From CAZMGT01 sp964565895 (GTDB lineage: Bacteria > Armatimonadota > Zipacnadia > UBA1398 > CAZMGT01): a stretch of 64,000 nucleotides of DNA. A model generated the notes under the pieces. The model saw only the letters and a program-made list of their open reading frames with translations. It did no database searches and was not told where the DNA came from. The stretch's first letter is position 1. Each line of letters opens with the position of its first letter. The translations under genes were made by a program, and so were the position numbers. Shown here piece by piece: positions 30,984 through 41,119 of the stretch. The stretch lies in contig CAZMGT010000005.1 of assembly GCA_964565895.1 (NCBI GenBank), positions 1 to 64,000 on the forward strand, given 5' to 3'.

Positions 30984-33152
30984 TCAGCGCGACACGCGCT
31001 TTACGTTAAGCACGTCGCTCAGGTCCGAAAGCCGCTGTATTACAGTGTTCAGCTCAGAGACGTGCGTAATGTCAAGCGTAAGGTTCATAATCGCCCGCTG
31101 GCCGGCGCGCGTCTGCACTCGCGCCTCCCTGATGTTCAGCTCCAGCTCGCTAACGATCGCCGTAATGTCGTTGAGCAGCCCCACGCGGTCGATGGCCTCC
31201 ACTTCGATTCGCGCTTGGTAAAGCGTCTCGCCCGTGGCGCACCACTGGCAGTCCACCACGCGGGCGGGGTCGCGCTTCATCATGTTGAGCAGGTTGCCGC
31301 AGGTGGAGCGATGCACGGCCAGCCCCCGGCCGCGGGTGACGTAGCCCTTAATCTCGTCCCCGGGCACGGGCTGGCAGCACTGGCTTAGGCGATACCCCAG
31401 CCCCTCCGCTCCCGCGGCGCACACCTCGGCCTTTCCCGGTTTGATCTTTTTCTTCCGAGCGATAAGTTCGATGCCCTCTAGCGTGCGCAGGCGCTCGCGC
31501 TCCACGTTTGCGCGCAGGCGGTTAATCACCGCCTCCGCGCCCACCTCGCGCAGGCCCACCGCGGCAAACAGGGCGTCTGTCGAGGCGTAGTTTAGCGCCT
31601 TGGCCACGGCTTCGAGGTTCTTTTGCGAAAGCAGCGCCTCGTAGTTCACCCCCGCGCGCTGGGCCTCGCGCTCGAGCAACTGCCGCCCGTGGCGCACGTT
31701 TTCCTCGTGCGTGAGCTTGCGGAAATAGCGGCGAATCTTGCTCCGCGCGCCGGCGGTGCGCGCAAAGGGCAGCCAGTCCAGGCTGGGCTGGGCGTGCTTT
31801 TGCGTCAAAATCTCCACGATCTCCCCCGTGCGCAGCTTGTGCGAAAGAGGCACGAGCCGCCCGTTTACCCGCGCCCCCACGCAATGGTGCCCCACCTCGG
31901 TGTGGATGCGATAGGCGAAATCGATCGGCGTAGACCCCGCGGGCAGCTCGATTAGGTCGCCGTCGGGGGTAAATACGAAAACTTCTTCCTCAAACAGCCC
32001 GGCCTTTACCGTCTCCAGAAACTCGTTCGGATCCTTTAGGTCTGAGCCAAAGTCCAACAGCTGGCGCAGCCAAGCCAAGTGCCGGTCGAACTTCGTCGGC
32101 CGCGTCCCTTCCTTGTACAGCCAGTGCGCGGCCACGCCGTATTCGCAAATGCGGTGCATATCCCAGGTGCGGATCTGCACCTCAAGCGGCTCGCCCAGGG
32201 GCCCGATTACCTTCGTGTGCAGCGACTGATAGCCGTTGGACTTGGGCCGCGCGATGAAATCCGTAAACTTCTCGGGAATCGGGCTCCACAGCTCGTGCAC
32301 GATCCCCAGCGCCGCGTAGCACTCGGGAATGGTGTTTACGATGACGCGCAGCGCGTGCAGGTCTAAGATCTCCGAAAACGCCAGGTTCTCGCGCTTCATT
32401 TTGTTGTAAATGGAGTAAAAGTGCTTATACCGCCCCTGCACCTCGGCGTTTAGCCCGGCCATTTCAAACCGCGCCTTAAGGGCGTTGATCGCGTTCTCCA
32501 AATATTGCTGGCGCTCGCGCTTGGTTTTCGCCACTTTGCGCTCGATGTCGTGGTAGGCCTGGGGGTCGAGCTGCTTGAGGGAGAGGTCCTCGAGCTCGGA
32601 CTTCAGCCGCCACATGCCCAGGCGGTGGGCTAGGGGGGCGAAGATCTGCAGCGTCTCGCGCGCGAGGGCCTTGCGCCGCTCCGGAGGAAACACGTCTACC
32701 GTGCGCATGTTGTGCAGGCGGTCCGCGAGCTTGATAATCACCACGCGAATGTCGCGCGCCATGGCCACGAACATCCGCCGAAAGCTACTTGCCTGATGCT
32801 CGCGCCGCGTGGTGAAGTCGATGCCCTTCAGCTTCGTTACCCCGCCCACCAGCGAGGCCACTTCGCCGCCGAACAGGTCCTCCAGCTCGCTCAGCGAAAC
32901 GTCGCAGTCCTCCACCACGTCGTGCAGCAGCGCCGCGGCAAGCGTCGGCGTATCGCAGCGCAGCTCGGCGAGGATGCTCGCCACGGCAAGGGGGTGGGTG
33001 ATGAACGGGTCGCCGGTATACCTGCGCGAGCCGGCGTGCGCGCGCTCGGCAAACTCATATGCGCGGCGCAACAGCCCGACATCGGCCTGCGGGTCATATT
33101 CGCGCGCCCGAGCAATAATCTCGTCGATCGTTGCGGGGCTTGTTACAGACAT
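30984..33152 (-). CDS. rel: Bifunctional (p)ppGpp synthetase/hydrolase
   Basis: This is a 722-residue Rel/SpoT protein. The N-terminal HD domain has H-P-L-A-V-A-S-I and L-L-H-D-V-V-E-D (H77-D78; hydrolase competent). The synthetase domain has G-R-Y-K-H-F-Y-S-I-Y-N-K-M and E-V-Q-I-R-T-W-D-M-H. The TGS domain follows (V-F-V-F-T-P-D-G-D-L-I-E-L-P), then a helical/zinc-finger-like region (Y-R-L-S-Q-C-C-Q-P-V-P-G-D-E) and a C-terminal ACT domain (V-G-L-L-N-D-I-T-A-I-V). ATG 33152 is used; TTG 33176 is a weaker alternative. It heads the rel - dtd - TPR - MBL unit. Both activities appear intact. Confidence 0.95.
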   Translation of the reverse strand: MSVTSPATIDEIIARAREYDPQADVGLLRRAYEFAERAHAGSRRYTGDPFITHPLAVASILAELRCDTPTLAAALLHDVVEDCDVSLSELEDLFGGEVASLVGGVTKLKGIDFTTRREHQASSFRRMFVAMARDIRVVIIKLADRLHNMRTVDVFPPERRKALARETLQIFAPLAHRLGMWRLKSELEDLSLKQLDPQAYHDIERKVAKTKRERQQYLENAINALKARFEMAGLNAEVQGRYKHFYSIYNKMKRENLAFSEILDLHALRVIVNTIPECYAALGIVHELWSPIPEKFTDFIARPKSNGYQSLHTKVIGPLGEPLEVQIRTWDMHRICEYGVAAHWLYKEGTRPTKFDRHLAWLRQLLDFGSDLKDPNEFLETVKAGLFEEEVFVFTPDGDLIELPAGSTPIDFAYRIHTEVGHHCVGARVNGRLVPLSHKLRTGEIVEILTQKHAQPSLDWLPFARTAGARSKIRRYFRKLTHEENVRHGRQLLEREAQRAGVNYEALLSQKNLEAVAKALNYASTDALFAAVGLREVGAEAVINRLRANVERERLRTLEGIELIARKKKIKPGKAEVCAAGAEGLGYRLSQCCQPVPGDEIKGYVTRGRGLAVHRSTCGNLLNMMKRDPARVVDCQWCATGETLYQARIEVEAIDRVGLLNDITAIVSELELNIREARVQTRAGQRAIMNLTLDITHVSELNTVIQRLSDLSDVLNVKRVSR

Positions 33153-33245
33153 CTTGCCCGCTTCCCACTCGTCCAATTGCCTGGCCCATCTCCGCGGGGC
33201 GGCTCGCTGCCCCGCGGGCGCAGTTATAAATCGCCGTAACGTTCT

Positions 33246-33274
33246 ATCATACTAGACTTTGCCCAGATGTTCTA
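33246..33274 (-). promoter_or_regulatory. Possible rel promoter
   Basis: Read on the minus strand, TAGAAC (33274-33269), 17 bases, TATGAT (33251-33246). The -10 matches 5 of 6 consensus positions, the -35 about half. It lies about 95 bases before the rel start, back to back with the thi4 promoter. Confidence 0.4.
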
Positions 33275-33296
33275 CACGCCCTCCCCGCGCGGCACA

Positions 33297-33324
33297 TTGA
33301 CCGCAGCCGTGGGTACTGTATAAT
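33297..33324 (+). promoter_or_regulatory. Sigma70-type promoter of the thiazole synthase gene
   Basis: TTGACC (33297-33302), a 16-base spacer, then a perfect TATAAT (33319-33324), 57 bases before the ATG at 33381. This is one of the best promoters in the window. No THI-box (TPP riboswitch) could be recognised in the short leader. Confidence 0.75.
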
Positions 33325-33380
33325 TGCCTGGACAAAGATGGGACTATAAAAATTTCGCCAAAACCCCGGGAGATAAGCCC

Positions 33381-34196
33381 ATGGGAAAGTTCGCTAGAGT
33401 AGACGAAAAGCACGTTACGCGGGGGATCGTCTCTAAGTTCACCAAAATGTTCGCCGAGGCCACGGACAGCGACGTGGCCATCGTCGGCGGTGGCCCGAGC
33501 GGCCTCGTCGCGGGCAAGGAGCTCGCCCAAGCCGGCGTCAACGTCGTCATCTTCGAGGCCAACAACTACCTCGGCGGCGGCTTTTGGATCGGCGGCTATC
33601 TGATGAACCCGATGACCGTCCGCGCCCCCGCCCAGGAGGTCCTCGACGAGATCGGCGCGCCGTATGAGGAATACGTCCCCGGCCTTTACGTCGCCTTTGC
33701 CCCGCACGCCTGCGCCAAGCTCATCGCCGCCACGTGCGACGCTGGCTGCAAAATCATTAACATGACCGCCGTGGACGACGTGGTCATTCGCGAGAACAAC
33801 CGCGTCGCCGGCGTGGTCATTAATTGGTCTGCCATCCGCGGCCTGCCCCGCCAGCTCACCTGCGTGGATCCCGTCGCCGTTCAGGCCAAGCTTGTCATCG
33901 ACGCTACGGGCCATGACGCCGTGGTGTGCAAGAAGCTCGAGGAGCGCGGTCTGCTCAAGACAGAGGGCTACGGCGCAATGTGGGTTAACGAGTCCGAAGA
34001 CGCCATCGTCGAGCACACGAAGGAGGTCCACCCCGGGCTCATCGTCTGCGGCATGGCCGTGTCCACCGTGTTCGGCCTCCCGCGCATGGGCCCGACGTTC
34101 GGCGGGATGCTCCTCTCCGGCAAGCGCGCCGCGGAAATTGCCCTGGAGATCCTCGAGCGGCAGAAGAAGGAAGAGGCCGAGCTAAAGGCCGTTTAG
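33381..34196 (+). CDS. thi4: Thi4-type thiamine thiazole synthase (ribulose-1,5-bisphosphate synthase/thiazole synthase family)
   Basis: This is a 271-residue protein. The FAD/NAD-binding motif V-A-I-V-G-G-G-P-S-G-L-V-A-G is at ~32, then I-F-E-A-N-N-Y-L-G-G-G-F-W-I-G-G, V-I-N-W-S-A-I and I-D-A-T-G-H-D-A, and late G-M-A-V-S-T-V-F-G-L-P-R-M-G-P-T-F-G-G-M: the Thi4 family throughout. At the position before V-D-P, where sulfide-using archaeal enzymes have His and yeast Thi4 has its donor Cys, this protein has Cys161 (T-C-V-D-P). ATG 33381 has GGGAG 8 bases upstream. It supplies the thiazole of thiamine. It has its own promoter; no other thi gene is nearby. Confidence 0.9.
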   Translation: MGKFARVDEKHVTRGIVSKFTKMFAEATDSDVAIVGGGPSGLVAGKELAQAGVNVVIFEANNYLGGGFWIGGYLMNPMTVRAPAQEVLDEIGAPYEEYVPGLYVAFAPHACAKLIAATCDAGCKIINMTAVDDVVIRENNRVAGVVINWSAIRGLPRQLTCVDPVAVQAKLVIDATGHDAVVCKKLEERGLLKTEGYGAMWVNESEDAIVEHTKEVHPGLIVCGMAVSTVFGLPRMGPTFGGMLLSGKRAAEIALEILERQKKEEAELKAV

Positions 34197-34213
34197 CCCC
34201 TCTGGGCCCCGCG

Positions 34214-35590
34214 TCATTTTTCGGCTAGCGTGACGTCGTCGATCGCCCGCAGCACGGCCTCGCTGAGCTGCGCCGTCTCCTCTTCGCTGATGCACAGCGG
34301 GGGCATGAGCACAACCACATCGCCTAGCGGGCGGATGATTACTCCATAGCGCCGCGCGCGCATCGCCACGCGGTGGCCCATGCGCGCAGCGAACGGATAG
34401 GGCTTTAGCGGCTCGCGCTGAGCGACAAGCTCGATGCCTACCATCAGCCCCTTCTGCCGCACCTCGGCCACGTGCGGGTGCTCGCCCAGCGGGGCAAGCG
34501 CGCGGGCGATCTGCTCCGCTCGCGCGCGCACGTTGTGAAGCGTGTGCTCCTTGTCAAACAGCTCCAGCGAGGCGAGCGCCGCCGCGCAGGCGAGCGGGTT
34601 GCCCGTATATGTGTGCCCGTGGTAAAACGTGCGCCGCGCGGCATATTCGCCCAGGAAACCGTCGAAAACGCGCTCTGTCGTCAACGTCGCGGCGAGGGGC
34701 AGGTAGCCGCCGGTAAGACCCTTGGCCAGGGCGAGAAAGTCCGGCCGAACGCCCTCGTGCTCGCAGGCAAACATCTTTCCCGTCCGCCCGAAGCCCGTGG
34801 CCACCTCGTCGGCGATCAAGAAAACATCGTGCCGCCGGCAGTGCTCCGCGACGCGCCTGAGGTACCCCTCGGGCTGGACGATTATCCCTCCCGCAGCCTG
34901 CACCACGGGCTCCACGACGACCGCGGCGACCTCGTCCTCGTGCTCCGCGAGCAAGCGGCCCAGCTCCTCGGCGCAGTCCAGGCCGCACTCCTCCCGCCGC
35001 AGGCCCAGCTCGCAGCGCAAGCAATACGGCGCCGGCGCGCGCAGCGTCTCAAACAGCAGCGGCCGATATAGCGCATGGAACAGGTCAATGCCCCCCACGC
35101 TCACCGCGCCCAGCGTGTCGCCGTGGTAGCCCTCGCGCAGAGCGAGGAACTTCGTGCGCGAGGGGCGCTTGTCCCGCGCCTGCTGCCAATATTGAAAGGC
35201 CATCTTTAGGGCGATCTCCACCGCCGTGCTCCCGTTGTCCGAGTAAAACACGCGCGTCAACTCGCCCGGGGCGATCGCCGCCAGCCGTTCGGCGAGGACA
35301 ATAGATGGCTCGTTGGCCAGCCCGAGCAGCGTGGAGTGCGCGATGCGCCCCAGTTGCTCGCGCACGGCGCGGTCGATCTCCTCCCTGCGGTGGCCGTGAA
35401 CGTTTACCCAGAGCGACGACACGCCGTCGATATACTCCCGCCCGGCGATGTCCACGAGCCACGCCCCGTGGCCGGCGACGATGATCAGCGGCTCTTCGGC
35501 GAGCCAGTCTTGCATTTGGGTAAACGGGTGCCAGAGATGACGGTGGTCGGCTTCGATCAGCCGCTGTCGGCGTTGCTCAACGTCGCTCAT
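34214..35590 (-). CDS. bioA: Adenosylmethionine-8-amino-7-oxononanoate aminotransferase
   Basis: The 458-residue class III PLP aminotransferase converts KAPA to DAPA using SAM as amino donor. H-L-W-H-P-F-T-Q-M at the start is BioA-typical, followed by D-G-V-S-S-L-W-V-N-V-H-G-H, F-Y-S-D-N-G-S-T-A-V-E, the metal/PLP Asp in F-L-I-A-D-E-V-A-T-G-F-G-R-T-G and the Schiff-base Lys in L-A-L-A-K-G-L-T-G-G-Y-L-P. ATG 35590 overlaps the bioD stop (ATGA). It is the last gene of the biotin operon and converges on thi4 with a 17-base gap. The identification is secure. Confidence 0.95.
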   Translation of the reverse strand: MSDVEQRRQRLIEADHRHLWHPFTQMQDWLAEEPLIIVAGHGAWLVDIAGREYIDGVSSLWVNVHGHRREEIDRAVREQLGRIAHSTLLGLANEPSIVLAERLAAIAPGELTRVFYSDNGSTAVEIALKMAFQYWQQARDKRPSRTKFLALREGYHGDTLGAVSVGGIDLFHALYRPLLFETLRAPAPYCLRCELGLRREECGLDCAEELGRLLAEHEDEVAAVVVEPVVQAAGGIIVQPEGYLRRVAEHCRRHDVFLIADEVATGFGRTGKMFACEHEGVRPDFLALAKGLTGGYLPLAATLTTERVFDGFLGEYAARRTFYHGHTYTGNPLACAAALASLELFDKEHTLHNVRARAEQIARALAPLGEHPHVAEVRQKGLMVGIELVAQREPLKPYPFAARMGHRVAMRARRYGVIIRPLGDVVVLMPPLCISEEETAQLSEAVLRAIDDVTLAEK

Positions 35591-36285
35591 CGCCCACCTC
35601 CAAGCCGCTCCAGCACGCGGGCGAACTTCTCGCTTGCGCGCAGCGCTTCCGCCGCGCGGGTAATACTTGCCTCGGAAACGTGCGGCACGCGCGCGAGAAC
35701 CTGAGCCCGTCCGAAGCGCTCGATGATCTCCCCGTTGCTCTCCGCCGAGGGGTCCACTTCCGCCTGGACGTCGTTAAGCACCACGCCGAGAACCTCCGCC
35801 TCGCTCGCGCGCAGGGCGTCGAGCGAAAGCAGCGTGTGGTTTATCGTCCCCAGGCCCGAGCGCGCGACAAGCAGCACGGGCAGCTCAAACAGCCGGATAA
35901 GCCCGAGCACATCAAGCTCCTCGGTAATCGGCACGCGCAGCCCGCCCACGCCCTCGACAATGACCACTTCGTGCCGCCGCTTAAGCTCCGAAAACGCCTC
36001 GAGCACGCGGCCCATGTCGACCTCCACCCCTGTCTCCCTCGCCGCGGCATAGGGGCACAGCGGGGCGGGGAAGTGATATGGGCAAACCAGCTCGCGCTCG
36101 TCGCGCGCCCCCGAGCCGGCGAGCAGGTGCAGCATGTCCATGCTCGACGGCCCCCCGCTGGAAAACGGCTTCATTACCCCAACGCTCATCCCGCGCTCGG
36201 CCAAAATACGCGCCGTTGCCGCGGCGATGAGCGTCTTGCCCACGCCTGTGTCCGTCGCCGTGACGAAAATTCCCGCCTGGGGCAT
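35587..36285 (-). CDS. bioD: ATP-dependent dethiobiotin synthetase
   Basis: The 232-residue enzyme closes the ureido ring of dethiobiotin from DAPA, CO2 and ATP. P-loop F-V-T-A-T-D-T-G-V-G-K-T-L-I-A-A is at the N-terminus; K-P-F-S-S-G is the substrate Lys block, and V-E-G-V-G-G-L-R-V-P-I is the conserved E-G-A-G-G loop (here E-G-V-G-G). It starts 6 bases after bioF and overlaps bioA by 4 bases. Length is normal for the family. Confidence 0.95.
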   Translation of the reverse strand: MPQAGIFVTATDTGVGKTLIAAATARILAERGMSVGVMKPFSSGGPSSMDMLHLLAGSGARDERELVCPYHFPAPLCPYAAARETGVEVDMGRVLEAFSELKRRHEVVIVEGVGGLRVPITEELDVLGLIRLFELPVLLVARSGLGTINHTLLSLDALRASEAEVLGVVLNDVQAEVDPSAESNGEIIERFGRAQVLARVPHVSEASITRAAEALRASEKFARVLERLGGGR

Positions 36286-36291
36286 CTCAAC

Positions 36292-37454
<1,163 letters not shown>

Positions 37455-37458
<4 letters not shown>

Positions 37459-38618
37459 CGCGGCCACCTCTCCAAGGCAAGCACGCCGATGTGCCCGCCC
37501 AGGGCCATGGAGATGGACAGCGCCCAGTCCGCGGGCCAGGGCAGGGCCTCGCCCGGCACGTGGCGCAGGGCGCAGGCGGGGTCTGGCTCCTCCAGCCCAA
37601 GAGTCGGCGGGGCCAAGCCGTCGCGCAGGGCAAGCGCGCAAATGGCCACCTCCAGCGCCCCCGCCGCGGCGAGAAGGTGCCCCGTGGCGGCCTTTGTCGA
37701 GCTTACCGGCACCTCGCGCCAGCGCTCGCCCAGCGCCGCGCGGAGCGCCGCCGCCTCTGCGGCATCGTTCGCGGGCGTCGCCGTGCCATGGGCGTTGATG
37801 TAGCCCGGCCGCTTCGCCCAGCGCGCGAGGCCGGCCAGCGCCTCGCTCACTCGCCGGGCCAGCGGCTTGCCGCTCGGGTCAAAGCGCAGCGCCCCGTGCG
37901 TATCCGGCCGGTCGGAAAACCCGGCGACCAAGGCATAGGCCGCTCCCCCGCGCGCGGCGACGTCCTTCGCGCGCTCCAGGACAAGCACCGCCGCGCCCTC
38001 GCCCAGGGCAAAGCCGCTCCGCCGCCGGTCGAACGGCCGCACGGCGTCGGCCGAGAGCACGCCCATCCGCCCAAAACCCGCCAGGACAAGCTCCGTCGCG
38101 GAAACGTCGCTCGCCCCAGCGAAAACCATGTCGCACCGGCCGTCGAGGATCCACCGCACGCCGAGGATAACGGAGTGCACGCCCGCGGCGCATCCCGTCC
38201 CCACGCAGGCCACGGGCCCGCGAAGGCTCAGCTCGCGCGCCACCGCCCCGGCCGCCGCGCTTGGGGCAACGCGGGCCAGCCAATCCTTGGGCAGCGCGCT
38301 CCCCTGCCCCGCGCGGGCCGCGCGCTCGAGCGTATGCGCCCCGCCCTTGCTCGAGCTAATCGCGCAGCCGATGCGCTCCGCCGGTGGAAGCTCATCCGCG
38401 CCGCGGTCGGCAAGAGCCTCGCGCGTCGCGCGCAGGGCGGCGATGACGAACGGGTCGTGCGCGCCGTTCTCCCGGGGCAGCGGGGCACAGAGCCAAGGCG
38501 CGCCCGCCCTGCGGCCGACCGCGCTTTGCCCGCGGACGATCGCCCGCCACACGGCCTCGCGCCCGCGCCCCAAGGCGCAGATAATCCCGATGCCCGTAAT
38601 GGCCACGGCCTTAGCCAT
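37455..38618 (-). CDS. Beta-ketoacyl-ACP synthase (FabF/KAS II-like) embedded in the biotin operon
   Basis: This is a 387-residue thiolase-fold condensing enzyme. The catalytic triad of KAS I/II is present: C143 in G-T-G-C-A-A-G-V-H-S-V, H277 in N-A-H-G-T-A-T and H314 in K-A-A-T-G-H-L-L-A-A-A-G. It starts V-A-I-T-G-I-G-I-I-C-A-L-G like FabF. It overlaps bioB by 1 base (TAATG) and bioF by 4 bases (ATGA), so it is translationally coupled inside the operon. No bioC, bioH, bioW or bioI lies nearby. An inferred role is chain extension toward the pimeloyl thioester used by BioF; it differs from BioZ, which is KAS III-like. Confidence 0.88.
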
Positions 38619-39634
38619 TAGCTTCGCCTCTTTGCCGGGCGCAGGCCGAGCTCGGCGATCAGCGCCAGGTCCTCCTCCGGCGGCCGGCCCGCGGTGGTCA
38701 GGTAGTTGCCGATCATCGTCCCGCTCGCCCCGGCGAAGTACATTAAGCTCTGAAACTCGCCCAGGGTAACCTCGCGCCCCCCGCAGACCTTGATCTGCGC
38801 CGCGGGGTTAATGAGGCGGAACAGGCTGATGATGAGCAGCGCCTCGCGCGGGCGGAGCAGCGCCCGGCCCTCAAGCGGCGTGCCGGGGATGGGGTTGAGG
38901 AAATTAAGCGGAATGGACCTAACCCCCAGTTCGCGCAGCGTCAGGGCAAGGTCAATGCGGTCGCCCCAGCCCTCGCCCAGGCCAAAAATCCCTCCGCAGC
39001 ACACCTCCAGGCCCGCCTCCTGGGCGGCGCGCACCGCGGCCAGGCGCTCCGCCCAGGTGTGCGTCGTGCAAATGTTTGCGAAAAAGCGCTCCGATGTCTC
39101 TAAGTTGTGGTGATAGCGATCGAGCCCCGCCTCGCGCAGGTTCCTCGCCATCTCCGGGGTAATCTGCCCCAGCGAGGCGCAGGCATATAGCCCCGCCTCC
39201 TTTACCCGCCGTATCCCCTCCACTGCGCGGGCGAGCACCTCCTCGTCCGGCCGGCGGCCGCTGGTGACAATGGAAAAACCATGCGCCCCCGCCCGCGCCG
39301 CGCTTTGCGCCGCGCGCGCAATCTCCTCCGGCTTAACCATGGGGAACGTCGGCGCCTTGGTGCGATATCGCGCGGACTGCGCGCAAAACGCGCAATCCTC
39401 GGCGCAGCGGCCGGAGCGCGCGTTGATAATGCTGCACAGCCACACCTCGTCGCCAAAGTGCAGCCGGCGCACGGCGTTGGCCAGGGCAAACACGGCGTCG
39501 GGCCGCTCCTCGCCCAAGGCGACGATCTCGCGCGCCTCGCGGGCGCCAAGCATCTCTCCGGCGGCGATTTTCTCCCACGCCTCGGCGAGGGGCCTGGGAA
39601 GAACCTGGGGCAACTCGTTAACCACAGCGCTCAC
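38618..39634 (-). CDS. bioB: Biotin synthase
   Basis: The 338-residue radical SAM enzyme inserts sulfur into dethiobiotin. The SAM cluster motif C77-x3-C81-x2-C84 is followed by A-Q-S; L-E-T-S, E-V-C-C-G-G-I-F-G-L-G-E and F-L-N-P-I-P-G-T-P-L are BioB blocks, and I-K-V-C-G-G-R-E holds the conserved Arg near the [2Fe-2S] ligand. It is the first gene of the operon. GTG 39634 is the longest start; an in-frame GTG at 39625 is an alternative with GAGGTG just before it. A palindromic site overlaps this start. Confidence 0.96.
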   Translation of the reverse strand: MSAVVNELPQVLPRPLAEAWEKIAAGEMLGAREAREIVALGEERPDAVFALANAVRRLHFGDEVWLCSIINARSGRCAEDCAFCAQSARYRTKAPTFPMVKPEEIARAAQSAARAGAHGFSIVTSGRRPDEEVLARAVEGIRRVKEAGLYACASLGQITPEMARNLREAGLDRYHHNLETSERFFANICTTHTWAERLAAVRAAQEAGLEVCCGGIFGLGEGWGDRIDLALTLRELGVRSIPLNFLNPIPGTPLEGRALLRPREALLIISLFRLINPAAQIKVCGGREVTLGEFQSLMYFAGASGTMIGNYLTTAGRPPEEDLALIAELGLRPAKRRS

Positions 39635-39646
39635 CTCGGTTTACGG
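39615..39646 (-). promoter_or_regulatory. BirA-operator-like inverted repeat at the bioB start
   Basis: On the plus strand, TCGTTAACC, 14 bases, GGTTTACGG. Each half-site matches 7 of 9 positions of the BirA operator halves known to me (TTGT(A/T)AACC and GGTTTACAA), with the 14-base spacing described for them. It spans the bioB initiation codon and first codons. No birA gene is in the window, so the call rests on the sequence match and position only. Confidence 0.4.
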
Positions 39647-39769
39647 CCGGCCATCGTAACACGTCCCGGCACCGGCGATCAACCGCCCTCTGCGCGAACA
39701 AGGAGACCCCACCGCCCTCGCCGAACATAGCCTGCGCTGGGCAAAACCATCTCCCTTGGGGAGCGCCTC

Positions 39770-40957
39770 GTGGGCAGGTACCTCGCGCGAGCAACGGAGA
39801 TCTTCGACGACCTCGTCGCCATCCGCCGCCACCTTCACATGCACCCCGAGCTCAGCGGCCAGGAGAGGCAGACCGCGGCATATATCGCCGCGCGCCTGCG
39901 CGAGCTCGGCCTGCGCGATGTGCGCGAGGGCGTGGGGAGAACGGGGGTTGTCGCGGTAATCGAAGGGCGAAGGCCCGCTCCCGCGGTTCTCCTTCGCGTG
40001 GACATGGACGCCCTGCCCATCGCCGAGCAAAACGACGTCCCCTATCGCTCCACCGTGGACGGCGTAATGCACGCCTGCGGGCACGACGCCCACTGCGCCA
40101 TGGGCCTGGGTGCGGCGCGCTTGCTTGTCGAGCGCCGGGCCGACTTAGCCGGCGCCGTTAAGCTCGCCTTTCAACCCGCAGAAGAGGCCCTCGGCGGCGC
40201 GCAGTGGATGATCCGCGATGGCGTGCTCGCGAACCCCGAGGTTGTCGCTGCGGTTGGTATTCACGTCACGCCGGAGATCGAGGTCGGCCGCGTGCGCCTG
40301 CTTTCCGGGGCGACGATGGCCTCGGCGCACGAGCTGCATATTTGGGTGCGCGGCAAAGCGGCCCATGGCGCATATCCCGACCAGGGGACCGATGCCGTCG
40401 TCGCCGCGGCGCACGTCATCTGCGCGTTGCAAACCGTAGTAAGCAGGCGCATCGGCGGCCTGGAGCCTGCCGTGGTGACCATCGGCACGATCCACGGGGG
40501 CAGCCGGCTCAATGTTATCGCCGACGAGGTGAAGCTCGAGGGCACGGTGCGCTGCTTCGAGCGCGGTGTCGCCGAGAAGCTCCACGGGGCGATCGTTGAG
40601 GCGGCGCGGGGCGCGGCAGCGGCCCTCGGGGCGGAGGTCGAGGTGGAGCTGCGCCAGGGCGCGCCTCCGTTGGTCACCGACCCGCAGGTCGTCGCGCTTG
40701 CCGCCGAGGCCTGCGCCCAGGAGCTCGGCCCGCAGGCGGTGGAGCGCGAGGGCCCGCGGCGCATGGCCTCCGAGGACTTCGCTTGGTTCGGCGAGCACGT
40801 GCCCCTGGCGCACATTCGCTTGGGCTCCACGGCCCCTGGCGAGCAGCCGCGCCAGGCGCACAACCCGCACTTTGACATCGACGAGCGCTGCCTGCCCATC
40901 GGCGCGGCGGTGCTCGCCGCGTGCGCCCAGCGCCTGCTTGCGGCAATGGTCAAGTAG
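39770..40957 (+). CDS. M20-family amidohydrolase (N-acyl amino acid/hippurate hydrolase type)
   Basis: This is a 395-residue protein. I-R-R-H-L-H-M-H-P-E-L-S starts the family; V-D-M-D-A-L-P-I and M-H-A-C-G-H-D-A-H supply metal ligands; F-Q-P-A-E-E-A-L-G-G-A has the catalytic Glu pair; the dimerisation domain includes K-A-A-H-G-A-Y-P; the last metal histidine is in A-H-N-P-H-F-D-I-D-E. The complete set marks the AbgB/hippurate hydrolase-like group, which removes acyl groups from amino acids or conjugates. GTG 39770. It diverges from bioB and has no signal peptide. Substrate unknown. Confidence 0.92.
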   Translation: MGRYLARATEIFDDLVAIRRHLHMHPELSGQERQTAAYIAARLRELGLRDVREGVGRTGVVAVIEGRRPAPAVLLRVDMDALPIAEQNDVPYRSTVDGVMHACGHDAHCAMGLGAARLLVERRADLAGAVKLAFQPAEEALGGAQWMIRDGVLANPEVVAAVGIHVTPEIEVGRVRLLSGATMASAHELHIWVRGKAAHGAYPDQGTDAVVAAAHVICALQTVVSRRIGGLEPAVVTIGTIHGGSRLNVIADEVKLEGTVRCFERGVAEKLHGAIVEAARGAAAALGAEVEVELRQGAPPLVTDPQVVALAAEACAQELGPQAVEREGPRRMASEDFAWFGEHVPLAHIRLGSTAPGEQPRQAHNPHFDIDERCLPIGAAVLAACAQRLLAAMVK

Positions 40958-41048
40958 GCCGCGGCGGCTGGCGGCGGGCGCGGCGTGTTCCGGCGCCCCG
41001 CGCACAGCGGGCGATGGGTCGGTGCAGTTTCCCCGCCCCCGGCGCTGT

Positions 41049-41077
41049 TTGACAGTGCCAGATCGCGTGGGTATACT
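41049..41077 (+). promoter_or_regulatory. Strong sigma70-type promoter for the exported TPR protein
   Basis: Perfect -35 TTGACA (41049-41054), exactly 17 bases, then TATACT (41072-41077), 43 bases before ATG 41120. This is the closest match to the E. coli consensus in the window. Confidence 0.8.
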
Positions 41078-41119
41078 GCGCGGCGACGGGGCATTTGCCT
41101 TTTGCAGGAGGAACCGGCG

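Noticed and set aside
33240..33380. TPP riboswitch before the Thi4-type gene
   Set aside because: The conserved CTGAGA and downstream thi-box segments are absent, and the promoter lies too close to the start to leave room for one.
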